From positions 7,812,001 to 7,876,000 of the forward strand of contig JBANAY010000004.1 in assembly GCA_037952775.1 (NCBI GenBank): a DNA stretch of 64,000 nt. The letters are read 5' to 3'. Source of the stretch: Clonostachys chloroleuca. Lineage: Eukaryota; Ascomycota; Sordariomycetes; Hypocreales; Bionectriaceae. Numbering within the stretch: the stretch's first letter is position 1; each line of letters starts with the position of its first letter. This document shows positions 55,421 to 64,000 of this stretch, piece by piece. The notes under the pieces are model-generated. The model was given only the letters and a program-made list of their open reading frames with translations. It searched no databases and was not told the DNA's origin. Both the position numbers and the translations under genes were made by a program.

Positions 55421-57730
55421 ATGGTCAACAAGATTTGGGTTTCGTTACTCAGCCTGGCATCCGTTACTGTCTGCCGGTCAAGCACGGACCCCTGGTCTGA
55501 TACCAACTGGCACAAGTATGTGCGATCGCCAGGTTCTGCGGATGTCAAACCGGTTCGAATTTTGGCAGAGAAAACAGCGGGAAATGTCACGAATCCTGAG
55601 GGCTTGCTTGATGGCAGCCAGACTACCATCTTCACACGAAGTCAAGCCGAAGAAGACGCTCCTTCGGTCGTAATTGACTTTGGATTGAATGTTGTGGGCC
55701 TGCTGAGAATCCATATCGAAGGCTCAAGCAGCTCCTCAGAGAGCCTTCCAGGTCTAAGGTTGGCTTTTTCCGAGACCGAGGACGCTCTTAGCGACAATAA
55801 GAGTGACTATACTCGCTCTTATCGCGGCATCTATGAAGTGATGATTCCCTTAGCTATGAGTATAGCAAAAGATTGCTAATGGCTGTATAGGAAGACAAAT
55901 TGACAAACGGCACTGACCAGGTATATCCTTCCTTTACCCCAGCCACCCAGAAACCTGGCCCATAAACGCTAAAGGTAGTAAACTTGCAGATTGCCGTCAA
56001 GAATAACAAATACACCTGGACTAACAACCTAGGATGCGAACATGGCCGTCAGGTCTGCACAGATGGTCTGCACGGCTTTCGGTACGTAAAAATATGGCTG
56101 GATGCTCTCGAGTCTGACTCACCATACACATCATCGACTGGATCAGCTTCTATCTCATTGGTCGATCTCGAGTGGTCTGGATACCTTGGACCTCCGGGAA
56201 GCTTCGCCGGATGGTTTGAATGTTCCGACTCAGATATTACCCAGTGGTGGTTTGACGGGGTATATACCGTTGAGACAAACATCGACTTGTTTCTCAAAAA
56301 TGAGACTGAGCCCAGAGACGCATTCAGCCCAACCCTGGACGGCAAATGGGTTCTGCTTGACGGCGCAAAACGTGATCGTGATCCGTATGTTGGCGATCTC
56401 GCAATTGCCGCGTTGACTCTATATCTTTCACACGATTTCCCCGAGGCGAGTTTCAATATTCTTGAAGATCTAGCCCTTCATCAACGAGATGACGGATGGA
56501 TCCCTCCAGCCAGCATGTAGGTGAAGGCCAAATGAATACATCTTCTGTCTTACCCGCTGACATGAGAGTGTGCGAGCCAGAGTCAATTATACACTGCCTC
56601 TCTTCGACTACCCTCTATGGTGGGTAGTTTGCAGCGTTGACCTCGTCATGTACACTGGAAATACCAGTTACGCCGAACACTATTGGGACGTATTGAAGAG
56701 AACTCTCGATGATTTTTATCCTGGGCACACCAATAACAATCTAGGACTTCTAGATAAGTCTGCCTCAATTGGTTACGGCGACTATGCCTTCCTGCCAAGA
56801 TCCGGCCCAATTACCTACTACAACGCATTGTACATTCATGCGCTCAATCACGCGGCTCAGCTGGCGACAGAGCTCGGACACAATGACGATGCAAGCAGAT
56901 GGACTGACCGAGCCAAGCCGATGGGTGGTAATCTGATCGCCCGGAACTTCGATGCATCTACCGGTGCATTCTTCGACGGAGGGCCATGCCCAAATGAGCC
57001 GGCTGGAACTATATGCAATGTACATGCGCAAGATGGCAACTCCATTGCAATTCTGGCTGGAGTGACTAACGATACTCTATCTACCACTATACTCGACTAC
57101 TGGGCAAACGCAACCGCACTGCCGTATGGAAACGCATTTTATGACAGCAGTGTCCTCGGCACTGGTGATCGATTCCACGAGAGAGTTTATGCCTTAACTT
57201 CTTACTTTGAGCTTGCAGCCCGGTTTTCGACCTCGGGAAGCGAAAACTCGGCGTACGATGAGCTTCGTCGGCTCTACGGGTGGATGGCCACACACGACCC
57301 CGGTGTCACGCAGTGGGAAGGCATAGGCCCGGGAGGCGTCTCGTACCAAGGCCCATTCATGTCATATTCACACGGATGGTCAACCGGTATAGTGCCGCTA
57401 ATGAGCAACTACGTCCTCGGTGTTAAGCCAACAGCTTCAGGATTCAGTTCGTGGAGTATTTGCCCAGTTGTGAAGGGTGAGTTGAGCTGGGCAAAAGGTG
57501 TGGTACCAACAGGAAAGGGTGGGAGCATCAAGGTTTCATGGGAAAAGTTTGGCACCGAAACCATAGATTCTCTGGATTTGGAGGTTGAAGCTCCTGACGG
57601 TACTGGAGGTAGCATATGTGTGCCGGATATCGGAAGGGACATCACCAGTATCGTGCTCAACGGCGAAAGCTTACCAATCGATGAGGTGATCAAAGTGGAT
57701 GGGGGGAGGTACAGCATAACTCTCCAGTAA
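55421..57730 (+). CDS. Alpha-L-rhamnosidase-like glycoside hydrolase (GH78)
   Basis: Four exons (55421-55837, 55891-55920, 55975-56516, 56581-57730) join in phase into about 712 residues; the second exon is only 30 nt. A signal peptide (VNKIWVSLLSLASVTVC) is followed by an N-terminal beta-sandwich. CEHGRQVCTDGLHGFRYVKI leads into the (alpha/alpha)6 barrel. LLDGAKRDRDPYVGDLAIA carries the acidic and Arg-rich active-site motif of GH78, DYPLWWVVCSVDLVMYTGN the next barrel helix, and the late QWEGIGPGGVSYQGPFMSYSHGWSTG loop the conserved His/Trp. A C-terminal beta domain ends the protein. Such enzymes remove terminal rhamnose from plant pectins or flavonoid glycosides outside the cell, which fits the nearby pectate lyase. 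Many Asn-x-Ser/Thr sites are present. Confidence 0.88.
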
Positions 57731-58141
57731 CTACTACTTAAACGCTCAAAGGTTCTATCGAATCAAGTCCCTTCTCCATGGAATTATGTTTATTCTTTCT
57801 AAGTTGCCACCACACAATGTCCAATTCGCACAAGTCTAGTAGAGAGAAATAGTAGGTATTTTCCAGCTAATAAGCGGATATTAAGAATGTATGCTACATT
57901 CTTTGTATCATTTGAACCAATCCCTTTCATTAATGTATATTCCATGTGATATAATTAAACAAATAAGCAGCGAGGGGGGAATTTTGAGTCAAATAATTGT
58001 AGTTGCGAATCGTTTTGACTCTCGCTTCGATTTCTGTACCACTTGAGCGTAGCCTTCCTGCAATTCTCCCACTGGGAAGTCTGTATATGCCAGCTCATAT
58101 ATATAGTAACACTGACTCAAGTTCCAGATCCTGAGAATTCA
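57731..58141. other. Intergenic region between convergent genes
   Basis: About 410 bp, AT-rich, between the stops of the rhamnosidase and the small membrane protein. Nothing recognisable. Confidence 0.4.
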
Positions 58142-58695
58142 TTAGAATAAAAAGCATGGGCTAATAACAAGGGTCACCCACAGGACGACAATGCCCAGAC
58201 ACCCACAGGCGATTGCAACAGTCTCGGAACATCCCATACTGGCTATGTCACCATCTTGTTTTCCCACATTTCCATTCTCTCTTAGCCCACGGAACAAAAA
58301 CATCAAGAGAATAGCGGGGAGGCTGATCAGAGATGAGATGATCACAAGTAGATAGTACCAGGATTGAGGTCGCGGATTCATTTTCCCTTGAGGTTTCGCA
58401 GCCGGTGCCAAAGCAAGACACAAATGCAGCCCTCCCTAAGTACATGTCAGCAGTGAAGCAAAACATGTTCCAGCCCAGGCGCTCGACATACCACGGCACT
58501 GTTATATGCAGCGGCAATCAATAAACGTCGCTCAGGGTTCTGTGTGAGGACAGCGATTGAGAGGCCGGTGGAAATTAAAGACGTAGTCCATCTACCGACG
58601 GCGCACACAAACAAATTGTAATATATGGTTGCGATGCGATTTTTAGCTCTCGTGCTCGTTTTTTCGATTAACACTTGACACTGCTGGGAATCCAT
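58142..58695 (-). CDS. Small multi-pass membrane protein
   Basis: Two exons (58492-58695, 58142-58435; intron GTATGT...ACTTAG) give 165 residues in phase. After a polar N-terminus (MDSQQCQVLIEKTSTR), hydrophobic stretches are seen at IYYNLFVCAVGRWTTSLIS, RRLLIAAAYNSAV|GGLHLCLALAP, WYYLLVIISSLISLPAILLMFLF and ETVAIACGCLGIVVLWVTLVI. That makes three to four membrane segments, the last two being clear. The protein ends in SPCFLF. No signature of a known transporter or receptor is visible, so it is a hypothetical membrane protein. The clean in-phase junction supports the gene. Confidence 0.6.
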
Positions 58696-59765
58696 TTGTT
58701 TAGGACAGTGAGATTTAATCAGAAAACCAGGTAAAGGAGATTTTTGGAGAGCATGATCATTATCTGAACGTGCAGTATCTACATTTTAAAAGATTTCTCC
58801 TTTCATAGTCACATCACATCCTTGGTAGGACTGAATGACAGCATTTTGGTCCTTGGCTGCTCGCCCGCACTCCTGAGGCTAAGCCAAGGACCAAGAGCTG
58901 GCTGGCATCCACATTTTCGGCCTACAGTCAGAGGGCCACCAGACGAGGCCTCAAAGGGAATTGAATGAAGTAGGACTTGAGCCACACTCCTTTGTCGAGT
59001 GGCGCAGCTCCTCTCAAGGGTGAGTGACTCATGGAACCTACTCTAGCCACAGTGGCTGTAGTGGCTGGTGTTCCCGAACTTACCCTTACCCTATACTCAC
59101 GCCATTTCAAGGAATATCCATCAGTTCACGCTTCAATCGCTCATGAAATCAATCCACAGGCCTCTCATATTTTAGCTACCCTACAGAACACTTAGATCTA
59201 CATCACCCCAAGTTTGAGTCTTCCAAATAACAGCTACTAAGAGGGCAATAAAACAAATACCTAGAAATTTTAATGCAATATCTCTATTTTCTATGAGTAA
59301 CAAGCTAGAAGCAGATAGTCATCAAGCAGATGCTGCCTAAGTTATTTGAAAGAATTTGTGATCTGCTTGGTCGAAACCACGAAACCCTCCAAAACACGTC
59401 TGTTATTTAGAATTCATTATTAAGATTCGGATAAATTCATTCTCTCGTAATGTTTCATTTTACATCAATACTCACAAATAGGTTTTCCGATTGTGTTTTA
59501 TGAGCTCATTTCGAGGGACAGGTGTGCTGGATCAACCTGCTGCTGAGTTTGGCATTTTTCTTTCGAACAAAGTAGAGTATCAAATCATCGTTTTCTAGAT
59601 ACTTCTATCCTAAGTTTAAATCTCGATATATTGGTGATGTTGGACATTTGGGTGTTAATTGCTGGTTCCCCCAAGGTCCTCTGAACGCCCCAGAATATGT
59701 AGCTGAGCACCGCGATCTATCGGCTGCTGAACCGCAGAGAAGCCCGCATTTTGCGATAGGCCTCT
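58696..59765. other. Intergenic region
   Basis: About 1.1 kb containing a perfect 13-bp inverted repeat (58846-58894). Otherwise no gene or known element was recognised. Confidence 0.45.
58846..58894. repeat. Perfect 13-bp inverted repeat
   Basis: TTGGTCCTTGGCT (58846-58858) and AGCCAAGGACCAA (58882-58894) are exact reverse complements separated by 23 bp. It could form a hairpin or be a paired protein site. Confidence 0.65.
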
Positions 59766-60280
59766 CTATGCATCAGCAGGAGGAGGCTTGCTGTAAACAA
59801 AGATACCGACGGGAGTAACTTGGGTGCAGACATAGTCGCCCTGTCCAGCGCCACCAGCGCGGCAAACAACAGGGACGTCACCCTCGCCCCAGTAAAGACC
59901 ACTGAATAACCAAGTCAGTAACGTGAATATTCACCGTAGTATATAAGGGCCAAAACTCACGTAAGGGCAAAGTCGTGGTACATGCGGAGCGCAAATTCGT
60001 TGTCGCCAGTTCCCTTGTGCAGACTGAAACGGTACTTGCTGTAGCCGCAGTCAACGGTCTCGGTGGGGTTGGGGAAAGCAGGAAGCTCGGCGCTGCAGCC
60101 TTGGTCGGTCACATCGTTCGCCGTGATCTTGAAGTCGACCAGGTTGATCACAGTGCCAGTTTCGGTGGAAGACTTGCGGACGAGAAAGTCGCTGACCCAG
60201 ATATCCTCCTTTGGAGTATCGGCGGCAACGACTGAGAAGAGCGCGAAGGCAGCGCTGGCGGCAATGGTGAAGGCACGCAT
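59766..60280 (-). CDS. Secreted Alt a 1-like (AA1 family) protein
   Basis: Two exons (59961-60280, 59766-59901; intron GTGAGT...TTCAG) join in phase into 151 residues. An 18-20-residue signal peptide (RAFTIAASAAFALFSVVAA) precedes the mature chain. The family features are the DIWVSDFLVRK opening, a first disulfide pair (QGCSAELP and TVDCGYSKY) and a C-terminal pair in VVCRAGGAGQGDYVCTQV. The last junction restores ALTGLYWGEGDVPVVC. Proteins of this family are small extracellular beta-barrels found only in fungi. Some are allergens, and others are effectors recognised by plants or that bind plant defence proteins. No lesion is present. It lies in a region rich in genes for secreted plant-related proteins. 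Confidence 0.8.
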
Positions 60281-61597
60281 ATTAATTCGGTTGAGAGAGT
60301 AATTGGTGTTTTAAGAGATGGATTGTGGTTTTTGAGAGTGTTGGTGAGTTAATTTACCTCTCTTGATCTAGACTCTGCACCCTTATATACATTTGGGTTT
60401 TTAACAGATCACCACAATGGCTCCTTGGCCATCCGCCGCCTTAACCGAGTCGACAGCAATGATACGAATGACTCCGCATATCTGATACGAATTCCCGGGG
60501 CTGAGCGATTTCGAATTAAGTGCGGCGACCGGGTGCAGACTGGAGAAGCTTTAGTCAAGCCTTTGTCATGGCCTAATAGGCAATGCCAACCCCCATGGCA
60601 TTGCCTAAATACGAGGCGATCGGCATTTAAACAGTTTTTTTGCTCTTATTATTCATTATTCATTCGTTACCAAAGGGTTTTGACTCCTCATTCAATTTTT
60701 TGCCAACAACATTGCCACAACGCATGACGTTGAGCCGTCACTTGCCAGTTGTAATAGGCCAGCGATGGTTTTGAAACAGACATCAGCAGTTGTTGATAGT
60801 CAGTAATAGAGCGCCCAGGAACCGAAACCCAGTACTGTCCACCTATAGTCCCACAGATGGCAGCAGGATTAGGAAACAACTGTCGCTGCTGCCAAGGCTG
60901 CCGTCTGCAACTTGCATGCATAAGAGCGTTTCTACACGAGGTCTCATGACTTTCACATGTAACTAAACATGGAAGTCACTTTTTGGGATACGGGATTATT
61001 TCAAAAAAATCACCTTTCGCGATGTTAAGCGATGTGTATGATTGAATTCCTTTACCGAAACTCAAACAACCTACAGCAACGCTGCTATGCAGAGTGACTC
61101 TGACTCAATTCTGTCAAACCTCGTAAGTACTGATGAAAGAAGGAAATGACCTGAGAAAAGTCTTCCGAATACGAACTGTTCACCGCTTCATGCATATCGG
61201 TTAACACAGCTTCACCGCCAGCATATTCTTCAAGAGGGGCGAACTTTAGCTTGAGGATCAAATGATCCGGGTTTACTAAATTGTTATGAATGCAAGACCC
61301 GAAGAGACCCGGATTATGGGTCGAATGAGCTCAAATCCACAATAGCGAAAGTCATATACCTCAAGCCTCAAATGATATGACATCAAGAAAATGAGGATCG
61401 GCACCATGCCTAATAATCCTTACATTCCTGGCCAAATTCACTCTATCAAAGCCTAGGACGAGGTGCAAGGCATTTTACGTATCCTCCCGGGCGCGTTGAC
61501 CCGAGTTTCAGACTGTACAGTGTCTGATCGGTAGTTGATTTTGTCTATTAACGGGGATTTATAAATTTGACATTATATGACCAGTACATACGCATTT
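60281..61597. other. Intergenic region
   Basis: About 1.3 kb between the AA1-like start and the end of the surface-protein gene. It includes the AA1-like promoter and a strong 12-bp-stem hairpin at 60577-60607. Short open frames around 60425-60921 have no recognisable domain. Confidence 0.45.
60577..60607. repeat. Perfect 12-bp stem, 7-nt loop hairpin
   Basis: TAGGCAATGCCA (60577-60588) and TGGCATTGCCTA (60596-60607) are exact reverse complements around a C-rich loop. The compact structure is unlike its AT-rich surroundings. Its role is unknown. Confidence 0.7.
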
Positions 61598-62542
61598 CTA
61601 TCTATGGGGGTATTGAGAAGCATCTAACTCCGCCAGCTGTGTTGGCTGCTCAAGCTCTGCTAAACGCGATTGCCCATTCATCGCGGATCGGTGGCAGTCC
61701 ATCTCCAGTAAGTCTGTCAAATCAAGCTCTGTGGTCGGCTTGCTACCTTTCTGGCTGGCCTCTGGATAGGAGAACGGGCTAGACGTCGGTCCAGATGGCT
61801 TGATTTCACCCTTCTCTCCCTGGTGTTCAGTTCGTCGTTTTTGGCGTCGAAAGAGAAACCATAGCGTCCCCATGGCCAAGGCGCCGGCGACCACGGCACC
61901 CACAGTGGCACCGGCGATGATTCCTGTCGAGGTCGTTCCATTTTCGGAGTCACTATCGTTCTCTACATCGTCCCTTCGTGTAAGCGGGGCGAATACTGTC
62001 ATCGTTACATGTCACTCACCGTCTAAAGGCTGCGCCGTTACAGTGCGGATGATTTCGATGATGATGGAAGATCGAGTATCCGTTTCGGCCGGTGACTGCA
62101 GATTTGTTGTTGTTGATTGTAGATTTGTTGTTGTTATTATAGTCTATGTCGATGATAGCGTAGAGATAGCTGTACTTGTGGTCACAATCGATCTGCAACG
62201 ACCTGTGTCCGTACATAGAGTGCCTGCATCGCAGTAAGTCTTGCCACTGCAGCAATCGGCGTTCTCTGGCATGCATCCAGTCCCGCAGGCCGTTAGACCG
62301 TCTTTACATGATCCCTGCCGTTTGAATAAAGCCTGAAACGAGTAATCGCCACCGCCCGTCTTCTCTACAATATCGTGTGCTAGGTCATATCCAGAGTAAT
62401 CCTGTTGGCCATTTTCAGCATTGACGGGGCTATCAACACGCTGCGTTGGACCGGCTTGCGACCACCCCTCGATCAAGCCATCTGTTAGGGTTGTGGAAAG
62501 AAATACAAGTGCTAGAAAAATGTGCGATGAAGAATAGTGCAT
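61598..62542 (-). pseudogene. Single-pass Cys-rich surface protein with in-frame TAG
   Basis: Exons 62020-62542 and 61598-61962 join in phase into about 296 codons. A signal peptide (YSSSHIFLALVFLSTTLTDG) is followed by a Kex2-like KR and a small Cys-rich module (GSCKDGLTACGTGCMPENADCC, CDAGTLCTDTGRC; ten cysteines). A Ser/Thr stalk comes next (TSTAISTLSST, then TIITTTNLQSTTTNLQSP), and exon 2 carries a transmembrane helix (IIAGATVGAVVAGALAMGTLWFLF) with an RRQKRR stop-transfer and a polar cytosolic tail. A TAG at 62144-62146 lies inside the stalk between SSST and TIITTT, probably from CAG. Both flanks are in one frame and clearly belong to the same protein. Without readthrough only a secreted, unanchored Cys module would be made. 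The layout resembles fungal cell-surface sensor-type proteins. Confidence 0.68.
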
Positions 62543-63474
62543 TATGTATTCGCTTGGCCGGTTGGGCGCCTTCGCGCGCCGTCCTTGCCAACAAGTTATG
62601 ACAAGGAGAAGTTGAAGAAATGGTATGATTGAAACGTGGCAACGAGATTTATTAATGGACATCTTCTTAGAGTCGCATTCATGGTGGACTTTCGTCATTG
62701 ATGCACGACCAAAGATCTTCCATGGCTGCAGGCGGTGGTGTTACTGTTGCTGCGCTCGGTTGGATGCAGGATCATCCCATCGACTTCCCTCGCAGGAGTT
62801 TCATTTAATGCGTGCTAACGATGTGCAGTTCCCTGGTTTATCTCTCCTCTGTAGCTTGGAATTAATATGCATGTTTTAGCGGGGTAACTGAACATCTCTT
62901 ACGTGCGTTATGCGTTCGTTTGGGGGAATACACCAACTTTTAAGACGGGCAACATGTAATCAGAAAAATACGAGATTGGCTCAGCCTCCTATGCTAACTA
63001 CCACCAAGAAAGGATTGCAGCAGGAGGTTACTTATAATAGCCCTGGCGTACTGAAGGCATAAAACATGCATAGATTCCTTTACGCCACACATTTCATTCA
63101 TCTGACGACTGGAGATATCGACCTTGAAATGCAATACATCCCGGCCAGCTGTATACTTACTCTTTGCCCTAGCTGTATCTCAATGCTACCTAATTTATCA
63201 TCAATCGCGTCATACCTCCTCATACTTCAAGTGTATTCCAAGACTCTGCAACGTAGTTTACATAGCTTCCTTCTCTTTTTGGCCGGATGGTACCACCCGA
63301 ACCAATGAATACGAGAAAGAACAAAGCCCCAACCCCGCTCCTCAGTCTGTTTACGGAGCGGCTGAAGGTTGGGCAAGCGGGGTCATACCGATCCGTCAAT
63401 TTATTCTGTATTTAAAGGATGCCATGGGTCTTCCTGATAGCACTTGTTCAGCTTCAAGTTTTTCCTAATCAAGC
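62543..63474. other. Intergenic region
   Basis: About 930 bp between two divergent genes, holding both promoters. A short plus-strand frame near 63124-63468 starts with a hydrophobic stretch but has no other support, and it ends before the DUF1349 gene start. Confidence 0.4.
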
Positions 63475-64000
63475 ATGTTCTCGATCACCGCACAGTCTGG
63501 CACCGACATATGGCGCAAAGCCCCCAGCACAGATGTCTTCAATGGTAGGATCAATCTTTTTGCTATCATCACTTGTATACGCCTGCTGACCGAAAGAATG
63601 ATACAGCGCCCACTGTGCCTGGGCCAGATAATCCCGTCGGGCCTCTGGGAAGCTTTGTATCGGCGTCGCTGACGTTTCGCGTGCCCACGGTAGTCCAATA
63701 TGACCAAGCAGGAATGCTTCTTTCCTTGAATGTGGAAAATGCTACGGAGGCACAGAAGCCTCCTCCGAAATGGATAAAAACAGGAATCGAGCTGTACAAC
63801 GGTGTCCCGCGACTTGGCACTGTTGGGACTGATGCTTGGTCTGATTGGAGCATTGCCCCAATCACTCGCAATGATCACACTGACGGAAAGGCCTGGACCA
63901 CAGTTTCAGTTCAAAAACAAGAAGATGATCTTGGTTTGAGCCTTTGGGTTTATCAACTGGTGGGCGAGGATAAAGTGCCACTACGAGAGATAAATTGGCC
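63475..64000 (+). CDS. DUF1349 (concanavalin-A-like fold) protein, 5' part
   Basis: Exon 1 is 63475-63544 (FSITAQSGTDIWRKAPSTDVFN), intron GTAGGA...ATACAG, then exon 2 from 63607 open to the window edge. The junction gives NAPTVPGPDNPVG. Exon 2 carries the family signature: LTFRVPTVVQYDQAGMLL, PKWIKTGIELYNGVP, AWSDWSIAPI, and near the edge LGLSLWVYQLVGEDKVPLREINW. DUF1349 proteins (regulation-of-enolase-1 relatives) are beta-sandwich proteins of about 200-230 residues and unknown biochemical role, often predicted to bind carbohydrate. No signal peptide is visible. The 3' end lies outside the window. Confidence 0.85.

Noticed and set aside
62140..62200. Intron ending at the AG of the TAG in the surface-protein gene
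   Set aside because: Candidate donors give either about 32 nt or the wrong phase into the following TIITTT frame.
63124..63468. Plus-strand open frame with a hydrophobic start before the DUF1349 gene
   Set aside because: Composition is not protein-like after the first 30 residues and a second overlapping frame is equally open; treated as the DUF1349 leader region.
1..64000. CRISPR arrays, rRNA, tRNA, full-length transposons
   Set aside because: No regularly spaced repeats, no recognisable rRNA or tRNA fold, and no transposase or reverse-transcriptase motifs on either strand.

Overview
The window is nuclear DNA of a filamentous ascomycete (Pezizomycotina), probably a plant-associated Sordariomycete of the Fusarium/Hypocreales type. 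Short introns (about 45-75 nt, GTRNGT...YAG) interrupt most genes. The content is typical of a fungal accessory or subtelomere-like region: three Zn2Cys6 regulators, two MFS transporters, many secreted proteins, and no rRNA, tRNA, housekeeping cluster or CRISPR. The genus is inferred from gene families only.

Layout. 0.4-5.4 kb holds a small three-exon conserved fungal gene, a broken HNH-nuclease-like/APH-kinase-like gene and a frame-disrupted unknown. 5.9-19.4 kb is a cluster-like run: P450, Zn2Cys6 regulator, DHA1-type MFS exporter, second Zn2Cys6 regulator, peroxisomal (C-terminal SKL) amine oxidase and aldo/keto reductase. There is no PKS, NRPS or terpene backbone enzyme. 20-31.9 kb holds a seven-TM protein, an alcohol-acetyltransferase-like protein, an amidase divergent from a second MFS transporter, and a secreted alpha/beta hydrolase divergent from a third Zn2Cys6 regulator. 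34.6-45.2 kb mixes a small 8-cysteine secreted protein, a Kelch pseudogene, a NADAR protein, a secreted FAD oxidase and a decayed aromatic-degradation pair (amidohydrolase/decarboxylase and FAH-family gene, both with in-frame stops).

47.6-64 kb is dominated by secreted or surface proteins: PL3 pectate lyase with a charged tail, a Kex2-type pro-protein with alternating acidic and basic blocks, a seven-exon Thr/Val-rich secreted protein, a GH78 rhamnosidase, a small membrane protein, an Alt a 1-like protein, a single-pass Cys-rich surface protein with an in-frame stop, and a DUF1349 gene cut by the right edge. This half looks like a plant-cell-wall and host-interface region.

Themes. Decay is unusually common: five genes carry in-frame stops or frameshifts, and a sixth unknown is disrupted. 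The most unusual intact gene is the alternating-charge pro-protein at 50976-51668. Gene models come from manual splicing with reading-phase checks; family assignments come from motif recognition, without database searches.
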